Shown: positions 1-9,401, numbered from the stretch's first letter. The stretch: 43,047 nt of DNA from STC-74 sp031423995 (GCA_031423995.1 JANPGO010000060.1:1-43047), one strand, 5' to 3'. Translations and numbers: made by a program. Notes: a model not told the origin generated them from the sequence alone.

Positions 1-54
1 TGGAAACAACATATGAGAATTATATCTGAAAGTCATAAAACAATAAAAAGGAAA

Positions 55-82
55 TTGCGTTTTCTCACTTTTTCCCTATGAT
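55..82 (+). promoter_or_regulatory. lepA promoter, probably leaderless
   Basis: A -35 box TTGCGT (55-60), a 16-base spacer and a -10 box TATGAT (77-82) stand directly before the lepA ATG at 89. Only six bases separate the -10 box from the start codon, so transcription should begin at or next to the ATG and no ribosome binding site fits. The same TTGCRA-16-TATAAT layout recurs at other genes here. Confidence 0.6.
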
Positions 83-88
83 GCGCGC

Positions 89-2146
89 ATGAACGCACCA
101 AAATCTATCAGAAATTTCTGTATCATTGCTCATATCGATCACGGGAAATCCACCCTCGCCGATCGCCTCATGGAGATCACAGGAACGCTCGAAAAGCGGG
201 AGATCCAGTCTCAGACGCTCGATCAGATGGATCTCGAACGAGAACGAGGAATCACGATCAAGCTCACCCCAGTCCGTATGGAATGGAAGTGAATCGAACT
301 CAATCTCATCGACACCCCGGGGCACGTCGATTTCCAATATGAAGTCTCTCGATCCCTCGCATCAGTTGAGTGAGCGATCCTCGTCGTCGATGCGACACAA
401 GGTATTGAGGCCCAGACCCTCTCGAATGTCTACCTCGCGATGGAGAATGATCTCACGATCATCCCAGTATTGAATAAGATCGACCTCCCCTCAGCCGATG
501 TCGAACGCGTGAGTGAAGAGGTGATGAATCTCCTCGGATGCAAGCGGGAAGATATCATTCCCGTATCAGCAAAAACAGGGATGAATGTCGAAACGATCCT
601 CGATGAAGTGATCCGACTCATTCCTGAACCGAAAAAACTCGATAATCAGTCGAACTTTGTACCAGTAAGCCCCCCTGAGAAGGGGGGGAGTCCGACTATT
701 TCTGTGGAGGACGGGGGGGTTGGCTTCTGAACGTCAGAGCAAACCCCTCCTCACCTCCCCTTATCAGGGGAGGATTGAGACAAAAAAACAGTGAAGTGAC
801 TCATCTTCGATTCTCAATACGATCCCTACAAATGAGTCGTCGTCTATCTCAAACTCTTCTCTGGACAGATAAAAAAATGAGACAAGCTCGAATTCATCAA
901 TACTGGCGCTCGAATCGAAGCCCTCGAAGTCGGATGTTTTCGTCCGAAATATTCCCCAACCAATGTCCTCTATGAAGGGGAAATTGGGTATGTCGTGACA
1001 GGATTGAAGTCTATCGTCGAGGCTCGTGTTGGTGATACAATATTTGCTGGGAATCCTGAAGCCAAGTATGCCATCAAGGGATTCAAGAAGATCACCCCCT
1101 ATATCTATGCAGGGATATTTCCTGTCGAGACCGATGAATACCCGAAGATGAAGGATGCCATGGAAAAACTCATGCTCAATGACTCCTCCCTCGTTGCAGA
1201 ACATGAAGCCTCTCCAGCACTCGGATATGGATTTCGCTGTGGATTCCTCGGACTGCTCCATCTCGATATCGTGAAGGAACGTCTCTGGCGAGAGCACGAT
1301 ATGGATGTCATCATCACGAGTCCTCAGGTTACCTACAAGGTACTCGTAAATGGGAACAAAGTAGCAGAATACCCTCGTGCAGCAGGGGAACTCGTGCACC
1401 TCATCCCTAACCCTTCTCCTAAAGGAGAAGGGAATGAGAAGCTGACATACCTCCCCCTCTCTGAAGGAGAGGGGGTTGGGGGGTGAGGTATATGTACGTA
1501 TCTCTCGATATCGAATCCGGAAGATCTCCCGAAACCTGGAACCTATATCCATATCGAAGAACCGATTGCCAAGGTCGAGATGATCACCCCGAATGAATAC
1601 ATCGGAAATCTCATGAACCTCGCTCAAGAGCGACGATGAGTATTCAAAAATCAGACCTACCTCGATGCGAATCGTGTCATCCTCCACTATGAGATCCCGA
1701 TGAGTGAACTCGTGGGCGATTATTATGATGACCTGAAGAGTCTCTCCAGTGGATATGCGAGCCTCCACTATGAGCCGATCCGTTTCCAGGAGGATGATAT
1801 CGTGAAGATGGATATCCGTGTGGCAGGCGATATTGTGGATGCCTTCTCCATGATGGCACATCGAGCACGGACTCGCTACCTCGGTGGGCGAATATGTGAG
1901 AAATTGAAGGAGAATATCCCGAAAGCACAGTTCGCGATCGCGATCCAGGCTGTAGTGGGCAATGATGTCGTCGCTCGTGAAGATATATCTGCTCTGCGCA
2001 AGGATGTGACTGCGAAGCTCTATGGAGGGGATATCACGCGCAAACGCAAACTCCTCGAGAAACAGAAAGAAGGAAAGAAGAAGATGAAACAATTCGGACG
2101 AGTCTCGATCCCAAGTGAGACGTTCGTAAATATACTGAAGAAGTAG
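89..2146 (+). CDS. lepA: elongation factor 4 (LepA), with two in-frame repeat insertions
   Basis: Ribosome back-translocating GTPase, acting in the cytoplasm on stalled ribosomes. Read with UGA as Gly it is one 685-residue ORF ending in TAG; the family is usually about 600 residues. Visible motifs are AHIDHGKSTLADRL (G1), DTPGHVDF (G3), NKIDLPSA (G4), FRCGFLGLLHLDIV, and a C-terminal domain with YGGDITRKRKLLEKQKEGKK. UGA replaces conserved Gly in VEGAILVVDA (371-373) and in ERRGVF. The extra length comes from two low-complexity inserts, at residues about 192-234 (between domain I and the conserved IFDS strand) and about 437-471, both built from palindromic repeats. ATG at 89 matches the family start. 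The identification is certain; that the protein is functional with the inserts is inferred. Confidence 0.97.
668..775 (+). repeat. palindromic C/G-tract repeats inside lepA, insert 1
   Basis: Two adjacent elements lie within the coding frame. The first (668-721) has CCCCCCTGAGAAGGGGGG followed by a TCCG...GGAC pair and GGGGGGGTT. The second (741-775) has CTCCCC TTATCA GGGGAG preceded by AACCCCTCC. Neither contains TAA or TAG in the lepA frame; TGA at 776-778 directly follows and is read as Gly. They encode a Pro/Gly/Ser-rich loop absent from other LepA proteins. Confidence 0.85.
1409..1488 (+). repeat. palindromic C/G-tract repeats inside lepA, insert 2
   Basis: Two palindromes, 1409-1432 (CCCTTCTCCT AAAGGAGAAGGG type) and 1450-1488 (CTCCCCCTCTCTGAAGGAGAGGG followed by GTTGGGGGGTGAGG), sit between the conserved segments KVLVNGNKVAEYP and LPKPGTYIHIEEPIAK of LepA. 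TGA at 1484-1486 is in frame and must be sense for translation to continue. Confidence 0.85.
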
Positions 2147-2150
2147 CTCC

Positions 2151-2498
2151 ATGCTCTCTACCTATAAAAAATCGCATCTCGAGAAGATTATCGCTCTCTA
2201 TATCGCTGAAAATCCGAAAATAGTGACTTTTTGTTTTGGGAAAAAGAGACCTATATTTCTCTCGAAATATTTGGAAGTCAATAGAGATCGTACAGATGGC
2301 ACGAGAAGGCTCCGATTTTTCGACGCTGCTATACGGTATCTGAAGAATGCTCAGCCTAAAGATGTATCCTCATATAGTTCCACGGAGTTCGAGATTATCT
2401 GAATTACGAGATCTGGAGAAAAATTCGCCATGCATATCCGAGAAGAATCGATCCAAAAGGACAAAAAACTCTTCCTCATATCTACTTTCGAAAAATAA
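2151..2498 (+). CDS. small protein of unknown function
   Basis: A 115-residue ORF starts 4 bases after the lepA stop, so it is probably cotranscribed. One in-frame UGA (2400-2402) is read as Gly. The protein is basic and has no signal peptide or membrane segment. A C-terminal stretch KFAMHIREE followed by KKLFLISTFEK is loosely reminiscent of small phage-type nuclease domains, but I do not recognise a family. The frame stays open for a further 75 codons after its TAA, ending in a copy of the LepA tail, so this gene may be the front part of a once longer gene. Confidence 0.6.
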
Positions 2499-2726
2499 AA
2501 AAAACGAGAGACTATCTCGCATATAGCGGATTCTCCTCTCGTTCACTTCCTATTATATACCTCCGACTACACTGAAGCAGTACTTATTGCACGGAGACTC
2601 CAAACAGAGAAATGGTTCATGACGAACTTATGAGTCCAGTATATATCATACTATGAGAAATGCAAATTTTTTAGCAAAAAGATCTCGATTCCTTCAGAAA
2701 CATTCGTGAATATACTGAAGAAGTAA
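2499..2726 (+). pseudogene. open frame after the TAA, ending in a duplicated LepA C-terminal tail
   Basis: Directly downstream of the TAA at 2496-2498 and in the same frame lie 75 open codons, with UGA read as Gly at 2631-2633, ending at TAA 2724-2726. The last 15 codons encode KISIPSETFVNILKK, essentially the LepA end VSIPSETFVNILKK at 2103-2143. The two copies differ at several synonymous third positions (and by AGT versus TCA for Ser), so this is not a recent exact duplication. No good start codon is visible before ATG 2619. It is probably a remnant from recombination with a divergent lepA or a decayed readthrough gene. Confidence 0.5.
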
Positions 2727-2746
2727 CTATCTATAATAGAACAACT

Positions 2747-4064
2747 CTATTTAGCAGTTGATTTAGCATATAATTGATTAAACATTCTCCTTATAGCAAG
2801 GAAGTCATCAGTACTTATTCATCATACTAATTTTCTCATAGTTAATCATTCGAAACGAATCTGTAAGAGTCAAATAGTTTTTGTGAGTCAGTCAATTTTA
2901 CCTTCTAATCCGTCTATAGTAGCTGCACTCATGGTTCATCGCTCTGTTAAAGTAGTAATTTCTCCATTTTTATCAGATATTTCTCGTTGCAAATCAGTAT
3001 TTGCTCAACTCATACGTGCAATCTCTGCTTGCATCTGAGCTATTGTTGCCTGTGCAGCTTGTAAATTTGCATTTTTTGTACCAATTACCTGATCCTGATC
3101 TGATAGTTCTCATTGGAGCCTACCAACTCTTTCTAAGGCACGTGTGGTAGCATTACGAGCATTGGCAACGGCAGCAATTGTTCAATTTCACCTATACCGT
3201 GGCTCGCTATTTGTATCTATTTGTTTCGTCATTTTCTGACTGTTTTGAAGCGTGAACTGAAGAGTGAGTGTACCATCAGGTAACAAGACATGATTCTCGA
3301 GAGTATCGAAATCTGGAATATCACCAACTCGTGCATCATTCCTATAGACTCACGTAGGTCCGTCTTTCATACTCATTGTATAGAATACTGTATTATTTAC
3401 GGTAATTCAGAGCATTTCTAGTCTTCTATCTTCGATATCTCATGGAGTTTGTATTTTTTGTTGGTTCTGCAGACTTATCAATAGGTTGAGTATATATCTC
3501 TCCGTTGTCGATAAATGCCACTGTATGTTCATTGGTGACATGATCACGAACATCCTTCGTAACGTCGAATGTTCGTCTGTCAAGCTCACCATCCTTATCT
3601 ACAGATAGTGTATGAGGGTTGACGACTATACCCTTTGAGGTTTTTACGATGACTCTCTCTGGATAAAATACGATACTATTTCAAGCGGTATCCCATATTT
3701 GTGGAACTACTTTTCCATTTATCATCAATCGTGTTTCAGAATCTAGATTTGCATTGTAATTATATCCTAAGGTATATTCTCATATTCTGACAACCGTATC
3801 AGGACCTTGTCTACTATATTCTCTATCATTAACATAATTAGCGAGCTCTAATACTGACACTGAACGGCCTATTTCAGGTACACCTTCAATTTTATTTCCG
3901 AAATCAAATGTTTCAAGATCCGTTACTGTATATGGTAATGGCGTTGATTTCATTGCTGCATCTTGAGCATCACTATGTGCTAAGGTTGTCATAGTAAGTA
4001 AGGTAATATGATAAAATCATGTATATGATACAATAATATTAGATAATTTGCAAGTTAATTTCAT
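2747..4064 (-). pseudogene. secreted coiled-coil protein, disrupted by one frameshift at an A6 run
   Basis: Read from ATG 4064 the N-terminus MKLTCKLSNIIVSYTG... looks like a signal peptide ending near AHSDA. A beta-rich region follows, with motifs such as LGYNYNANLDSETRLMINGK. That frame ends at TAG 3426-3428. The adjacent frame is coherent from about 3480 down to TAG 2747-2749 and encodes a long heptad-like region (NLQAAQATIAQMQAEIARM, TDLQREISDKNGEITTL) and a C-terminal FLAIRRMFNQLYAKS. Dropping one A from the A6 run (3454-3459 on the plus strand) joins the two into about 438 residues. It could be an assembly error, a real mutation or slippage. Family unknown; probably exported. Confidence 0.65.
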
Positions 4065-4142
4065 TTTTTATCGTACAATATATTTCTCTTTTTCTGTTGC
4101 AGGAAATATGAAATCAGATATAGTCTATGACCAGAAAATAGT

Positions 4143-5003
4143 ATGCTCTCTTCATTCCTCGGCTACATCATCGAAATACTCGGACGTGAGTGGATATTTC
4201 TCACGATTCTCTGTGTTGCGATCCTTATCGAACTCATGACCAAGAAGGTGAAGAAAAAACTGAAGAGTAAGATATTTGTCTACTCTGAAGATGCAGAGAA
4301 TATGCATGACCGAGAATACTACCTGGAGTATTATAAAAAAATTCAGGGAATTGACATCATCCGCTCATTCTCCTTCACGATCGCACTCTCCCTGATCCTC
4401 GTCGGGAAAGCAGGACTCAATATCAACTTCTTCGCCCTCGCAGCAGGTGCACTCATTGTGATATTCAAGGATCTCTGGATCTCGATTGCGGCATTTTTTA
4501 TCGTCGTACCGCAGTACAGAATCGGTGATACGATCTCGATCGATGGGATTCAGGGACAGATCATCTTCATTCGAGTATTCTCAGTGGGTATTCTCGGGAA
4601 GGATACCAATGGGGAAAGTACCTGACAACTCTATATGGTGCCCAATTTCAAATTCCTCTCCGAAAATATCCGCAAGGAGCAGATCGGAAGCGATGAGATC
4701 ATGCGAGATTTCTTTCAGATTCCCTACAAGAAAGAATGGTTCAATACAGAATTCGATACCTTCATGGAAGAACTGAAGAAATACCTCGACACGATATTCC
4801 CGATGGGAAGCCGAAAAAATATCGGAAACTATCAGTCCTATATCGGTTACAGGTACAAGCTCGACTATGAATACCGGGAAGACAAGTGTCTCATGATCCA
4901 ACTGTCATTCGTCGGAAAACCTGATCGCAATCACCGAAATATGGAGAAAATAATTACTTTTATCGAAGGACAAAAAGGTAAAAAAGAGAACATCGAAGAA
5001 TAG
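4143..5003 (+). CDS. MscS-family small-conductance mechanosensitive channel
   Basis: Predicted inner-membrane ion channel that opens under membrane tension, 286 residues. There are two N-terminal hydrophobic segments (SFLGYIIEILGREWIFLTIL and a following helix near residues 75-100), then the pore-lining helix region ALAAGALIVIFKDLWISIAA. The canonical MscS beta-domain pattern follows: PQYRIGDTISIDGIQGQI, then a long extension to the MVPNFKF motif, where MscS proteins carry the iPN signature. One in-frame UGA (4623-4625) is Gly. The C-terminal domain is short. ATG 4143 is the first start; ends in TAG. Family assignment is firm, physiological role inferred. Confidence 0.88.
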
Positions 5004-5012
5004 GGAAGGAAC

Positions 5013-5507
5013 TTACACATCAAGTTCATAGAAGGCGACTCTTTTTCCTTCCGTATCCTTCACTTCTATGAGGTGGAATCAGAGTTCAGAATATATTTGC
5101 ATGAGTTTTGGTTCATGCGCATTGGTATCTACGCATATTTTCGAAACCTTATTTTGTCTCGCAACTTCTTTTGCGAAGTCGATAAGTGTTCATGGAAGTC
5201 CCGCTTTCGCGAATTGGTGATCGATGCAGAGCCATTGAATATACAGATGCCACAATTTCTGATCTCCTCACACTCTCTCGATATGGAGAATGGCGCCTAC
5301 AGCTGGCGTTTCTCAGAGAAATCACACAAAACATTCATCAGGATTTCCATACTGACATATGAGTTCGTGTGTGATACTTTCATATTTCCACCATTCTGAA
5401 ACATGTTTCCCATTCTCTGAAAGCCACTTTGATGATTCCTTGATGAGAAAAATAAGGCTATCAATATCAGCACGGAAGTGGAGTTCTCAATGAGAAATAT
5501 TAGACAG
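5013..5507 (-). CDS. GNAT-family N-acetyltransferase
   Basis: Acetyl-CoA dependent acetyltransferase, substrate unknown, about 164 residues with UGA as Gly throughout. It shows the usual order: ADIDSLIFLIKESSKWL near the N-terminus, LWHLYIQWLCIDHQFAKAGL (beta4 and the acetyl-CoA loop, where most relatives have R/Q-x-x-G-x-G/A; here QFAKAGLPG), LIDFAKEVARQNKVSKI, and the C-terminal NAHEPKLMQIYSELGFHLI. The start is unclear: there is no ATG, GTG or TTG in frame before the conserved N-terminus; CTG 5507 gives the expected length and a TAA lies just upstream. It ends in TAA at 5013, facing the mscS-like gene. Confidence 0.75.
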
Positions 5508-5573
5508 AAATTTTTACGCTAATAGTAAATTAATTTCGCCTCAAAGTACTTTTGAATAGTTTCTCCGAGGAAG

Positions 5574-6866
5574 TTATAATATTGCTCCATCCTTCATCTT
5601 CACTCTTCCTCCTACGAGAGTAGAGACTGCCTTTCCTGTGAGTTTCTTTCCATTGAAGATACAGTTCTTCCCTTTGGAATAGCTCTTCTCAGGATTGACT
5701 ATCCATTCTTGCTTGGTATCGAAGAGTGCAATATCAGCATCAGCTCACTCAGAGAGCGTTCATTTGTCTATCCGAATAATATGGGCAGGACCGCTCGTCA
5801 TCATACGAATACCCTCAACAAGCGGTATATGCCCAGTCTCTACGAGATAAGTATTCATGACCGCGAAGCTCGTCTCGACTCATGTCGATCAGAACGATGC
5901 ATCCTGAAATGACTTCATCTTATCAGGTTCAGTATGTGGAGCGTGATCGGTTGTGAAGGCATCAATCAGTCATTCCTTGATTGCTTCAACCACTGCATCC
6001 ACATGGTCATGAGATCGAAGGGGAGGATACATTTTGGCATTGGTATTGTAGCCGAAACACTCTTCATCCGTGAGAGCAAAGTGTTGAACAGAAACCTCTG
6101 CAGAAATATTGGTGAGTTTTTTTTCTTTTTTCGCAATACGAATAGCACCCATAGCTCACTTGGTTGAGTTATGGAGGAGATGGAATCTGCATCCAGATTT
6201 TTCTGCGAGGAGGATATTCTTCCAGACTGACATATCCTCTGTCACGTCGGAGGTTCCTGGGAGTCCGAGCTGGGTCGATACCCATCATTCATGCATCACT
6301 CCATCCTCAGTGAGATCCTCACATTCACAGTGACTCATGAGGAGCATATCATGCGTCTTAGCGTATTTCATGGCTCTGAGAAGGAGTCACTCATCCTGGA
6401 CGTCATGCCCATCATCCGTGACCGCGACAACTCCTGACTGTTTCATCTCCCACATCTCAGAGAGTTCATTTCATTCGAGTTTTTTTGTGATCGCTCAAGA
6501 GGGATAGACATTGATGAGATCGAGCTCTTTGGAACGATTGATGATGTAGCGAACCTGACTCTGTCAATCAACGGTCGGATGAGTATTCGGCATCGTCACA
6601 ACGGAAGTGATACCTCAGGCGAGACACGCCCTGGATCATGTCTCGATCGTCTCCTTGTCTTCACGTCCTGGTTCACGAAAGTGTACCTGCATATCGATCA
6701 GACCTGGTGTGACGACCAGTCCAGTCGCATCGATAATCTCGTCAGCTTCAACTGCGAGAGATTTTCCTACTTTTTTGATTTTGGTTCATTCGATCAGGAT
6801 ATCGAGTACTTCATCTCGATTATTTGCCGGATCGATCACGTGACCATTTTTGATGAGGATGCTCAT
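5574..6866 (-). CDS. pyrC: dihydroorotase
   Basis: Closes carbamoyl-aspartate to dihydroorotate, step three of pyrimidine synthesis; cytoplasmic zinc enzyme of the amidohydrolase fold. 430 residues. Motifs: GLIDMQVHFREPG (metal-binding loop, with Gln in place of the first His of HxH), GGITSVVTMPNT (first Gly of the pair is UGA), MSHCECEDL, FHLLHNST, and DAFTTDHAPHTEPDK with the catalytic Asp. The QxH variant is also known to me from a dihydroorotase subgroup, so it does not by itself mean loss of activity. ATG 6866 gives MSILIKNGHVIDPANN, the usual start. Lies 20 bases downstream of pyrB, probably the same transcript. Confidence 0.95.
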
Positions 6867-6886
6867 ACGAGAAGGGGATAAATGTA

Positions 6887-7879
6887 CTAGAAACGGGTAA
6901 ATGACTTGATCTGTCCATCAAAACGCTTTGAGAGGAGCCATAGTATTGCTTTACGGACAGCCATACCATTCTCGACTTGTTTCAGGATATACGACTGAGA
7001 ATGTCGGGCTACGAGCGGTGACATGATATCGATATCACGAATCACGGGACCAGGATGCATCAGTATGGCATCCTTCTTCGCGAGATTGAATCGTCGTTCA
7101 TTGATACCGAATGTCTTCGAATATTCACGTAGGGTTGGAATATATCATTTTGCTCAGCGTTCTTCTTGTACTCGGAGAGCGTAGACGACATCCGCTCCCG
7201 TGATAGCCTCTTCAGAGCTCGTATAGTGAACGACTCAGAATCGTTCTACATGGTCAGGGATGAGTGTGATCGGAGCAGCGATGCGAACTGTTGCACCAAA
7301 ACGTACCAATAACCTGACGAGAGAACCAAAGACTCGCGAATGCATGATATCACCGACGATGGTGACAATCTTTCATGAGAGATCAGTCGTACCGAAATAA
7401 TCAACAATCGTGAGGAGATCAAGAAGTCACTGCGTCGGATGTTCATGCCACCCATCTCATGCATTCACTATCGCTGCCTGCACATGTCGAGCAAGGTGAC
7501 TCGGAATTCAGGATTCTCGTGATCGTACGATGATCACCGATACATTGTACGCGTCGAGCGTCTCGGCAGTATCGACATAGCTTTCTCACTTCTTGACAGA
7601 ACTCGTCGATCCGACGTTATTCGTATCCATCGAGAGGTGCTTCCCTGAGAGATCAAAACTCGACATCGTCCGGGTCGAATTCTCGAAAAACGCATTGATC
7701 ATCGATTGTCATCGGCAGAGATTGAGTTTCTCTGTCTTGGCATCACGAAATACTCTCGCGAGCTCGAAGATGAGTCATATATCCTCATCGGTCATATCAT
7801 CGACCGAGCAGAGGTCAAAAAAAGAAACATCCCGATCGTTTCTGGTACGAAGCAGGACATTTTCTGTTGAATCAATCAT
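6887..7879 (-). CDS. pyrB: aspartate carbamoyltransferase catalytic chain
   Basis: Joins carbamoyl phosphate and aspartate, step two of pyrimidine synthesis. 330 residues; single catalytic-chain type, and no pyrI regulatory gene is seen nearby. Motifs: FFENSTRTMSSF (carbamoyl phosphate site), GDGWHEHPTQGLLDLLTI (both the first Gly and the Gly after HPTQ are UGA), IVGDIMHSRVF, LMHPGPVIR. Starts at ATG 7879 with MIDSTENVLL. A TATAAT box lies only 3 bases before the ATG, so the message may be leaderless. It is divergent from pyrD across the 7880-8298 gap. Confidence 0.95.
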
Positions 7880-8046
7880 ACAATTATATACTTAGGATAT
7901 ACTCTTTCCTATCTTTCTGGAACAATTATCGTGGAGAATTATAGAAATATCAGAATAAATGTCAAAGACTTTGAAAAAATTTCCTTTGTCAATAATTTCT
8001 ATGAATCGAATTATTCCACAAATACACTTTTGTGAGAAATGAAAAT

Positions 8047-8074
8047 TTGCGATTCTTGAATTTTCTCCTATAAT
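8047..8074 (+). promoter_or_regulatory. promoter of the pyrD leader
   Basis: TTGCGA (8047-8052), a 16-base spacer and TATAAT (8069-8074). This is one of the best promoter matches in the window. Transcription would start at about 8081-8083, at the ATG of the leader ORF. Confidence 0.65.
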
Positions 8075-8082
8075 CCACACTC

Positions 8083-8217
8083 ATGAATCTCGCTCGAAAC
8101 TCACACTTTCTCCGATGACAAAGGCTCTCCGCTTTTGTCATTTTTTGAAATAATTGATTCTCTCGGGAAGAGATTTCTCGACTTCAGCTATCGCCTTCGC
8201 TCGAAATGACAGTATAG
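8083..8217 (+). CDS. putative leader ORF upstream of pyrD
   Basis: ATG 8083 lies 8 bases after a strong -10 box. The frame starts MNLARNSHFLR and reaches UGA at codon 12 (8116-8118), exactly where the terminator stem begins. With UGA as Gly it continues through the hairpin to TAG 8215-8217, 44 residues in all. A translating ribosome would cover the terminator. It may act as a translation-coupled attenuator leader; the peptide itself need not have a function. Could also be chance. Confidence 0.35.
8116..8146 (+). terminator. intrinsic terminator in the pyrD leader (candidate attenuator)
   Basis: A 10-bp stem TGACAAAGGC / GCTTTTGTCA (one G-U pair) with loop TCTCC is followed by six T. It sits between the promoter at 8047-8074 and the pyrD start at 8299, so it must be bypassed for pyrD expression from that promoter. 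Confidence 0.75.
8171..8212 (+). repeat. dispersed repeat, AGATTTCTCG...TCGCTCGAAATGACAG type
   Basis: Begins AGATTTCTCGACTTC and ends CTTCGCTCGAAATGACAG. The right end recurs inside the ABC exporter gene (15249-15264), on the minus strand near 29357-29372, and in weaker form around the decayed GIY-YIG gene near 37349 and 37645. This is a non-coding copy of the family in the pyrD leader. Confidence 0.6.
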
Positions 8218-8298
8218 TTTCATCTATCTGCTCGTCAACATTCCAGCACTCGATCCCTCTAATCTTCCAAGATTCCAACCTTCTAACCTTCTCAGCAT

Positions 8299-9213
8299 AT
8301 GCCATTCTTCTCCAAATTCGCTGTGTTCAATGCCTCAGGTCCACACTGTACCACGCTCGAAGAGCTCGAGCGAATTGCAGAGAGTGATGCAGACTATGTC
8401 GTGATGAAGTCTTGTACCCTCGAGCCTCGAGAAGGCAATCCAGAGCCACGATATCACACATTCGAGGGAGGATCGATCAACTCCATGGGACTTCCGAATC
8501 TCGGCTATGAGAAATACATCGAATTCTCTCATATTCTCACAGAGAAATATAAGAAGCCAGTCATCGCGAGTATCGTCGGGATGAAGCCTGAGGATTTCCC
8601 GACGATCGTTGAGGCATTTGAGTCACGAGGAGCTGCGAAAGCACTCGAAATCAATCTCTCTTGTCCAAATGTAGTCGGGAAACCCCAGATTGCCTATGAC
8701 TTCGATGACTCTCGGGAAATACTTGAGAAGGTCTGCAAGTACAAGAAAAATACTGCCTTCGGCGTGAAACTCCCTCCGTATTTTGACTTCGCTCACTATG
8801 AAGCGATGGCAGCCGTGCTTCGTGACTTTCCGATCGACTTTATCACCTGTGTGAACTCAGTCGGGAATACGCTCGTCCTCGATCCTCTGACCCATCGACC
8901 GGTGATCAAGCCAAAAGGAGGATTCGGTGGACTCGGTGGTGCGATGATCAAGCCGGTTGCCCTCGCCAATGCTCGCAAGTTCTATGAACTCCTTGGGGAC
9001 AGTATCCAGGTCGTCGGATGTGGTGGGATCGTGAATGGGATCGATGCCTATGAGTACTCACTCTGTGGAGCCTCTGCGATCCAGATCGGGACAGAGTATG
9101 ACCGAGAAGGGAATAGCGTCTTCGGCCGAGTGAAGGCAGAAGCAACAGAATATGCACTCACACAAGGATGGGAAAATATCGAGGAATCGAAGGGAAAACT
9201 CGAAGTATTATAA
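8299..9213 (+). CDS. pyrD: dihydroorotate dehydrogenase, class 1A type
   Basis: Oxidises dihydroorotate to orotate with FMN; class 1A enzymes are cytosolic and use fumarate. 304 residues. Motifs: NASGPHCTTLEEL, KSCTLEPREGNPEPRY (Lys and substrate loop), GGSINSMGLPNLG, EINLSCPNV, FGVKLPPYFD, CVNSVGNTL, KGGFGGLGG and VVGCGGIVNG. The catalytic-loop cysteine of class 1 is the C of NLSCPN-type context. It carries no in-frame UGA, so it is also intact under the standard code. Class 1A versus 1B is inferred from the overall pattern and the absence of a pyrK-like neighbour. Confidence 0.93.
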   Translation: MPFFSKFAVFNASGPHCTTLEELERIAESDADYVVMKSCTLEPREGNPEPRYHTFEGGSINSMGLPNLGYEKYIEFSHILTEKYKKPVIASIVGMKPEDFPTIVEAFESRGAAKALEINLSCPNVVGKPQIAYDFDDSREILEKVCKYKKNTAFGVKLPPYFDFAHYEAMAAVLRDFPIDFITCVNSVGNTLVLDPLTHRPVIKPKGGFGGLGGAMIKPVALANARKFYELLGDSIQVVGCGGIVNGIDAYEYSLCGASAIQIGTEYDREGNSVFGRVKAEATEYALTQGWENIEESKGKLEVL

Positions 9214-9251
9214 ATAATTTGATTTTATCGAAAACAGATTATACTGAAAAT

Positions 9252-9401
9252 ATGAAAAAAGAACAAGACGACATGACTACTGATGAGCTTTCAGTTCACC
9301 TTGATACTTTTATCGATGAACAGACGGTCTTACTCGGACAAGAAATTCGTGACTATAATATCAGAAAGTCTCACTATGAAAAAGATTATCTGGTCGCATA
9401 G
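9252..9401 (+). CDS. small acidic protein, unknown
   Basis: ATG 9252 opens a 49-residue ORF, MKKEQDDMTTDELSVHLDTF..., ending in TAG. It is charged, lacks a membrane segment, and lies 38 bases after pyrD. An intrinsic terminator follows at 9425-9452, which supports it as the last gene of the pyrD transcript. No family recognised. Confidence 0.5.
   Translation: MKKEQDDMTTDELSVHLDTFIDEQTVLLGQEIRDYNIRKSHYEKDYLVA

Larger units (their letters stand above)
7880..8298. other. intergenic region between divergent pyrB and pyrD
   Basis: This 419-base gap holds a TATAAT box next to pyrB (7883-7888, minus strand), a plus-strand promoter (8047-8074), a short leader ORF (from 8083), an intrinsic terminator (8116-8146) and a dispersed repeat (8171-8212). 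A GTG-started minus ORF across 7892-8080 is not convincing. No tRNA or other known RNA was recognised. Confidence 0.6.

Noticed and set aside
764..2152. Long minus-strand open frame of 462 codons opposite lepA
   Set aside because: It is a shadow of lepA: the plus strand encodes a highly conserved protein and the antisense frame has no recognisable domain.
6864..6866. PyrC as an inactive dihydroorotase-like protein because HxH is QxH
   Set aside because: A Gln at this position is also known in a bacterial dihydroorotase subgroup, and the remaining metal ligands and catalytic Asp are present.
7892..8080. Minus-strand ORF of 62 codons between pyrB and pyrD
   Set aside because: GTG start, no motif, overlaps promoter elements; composition fits non-coding AT-rich sequence.
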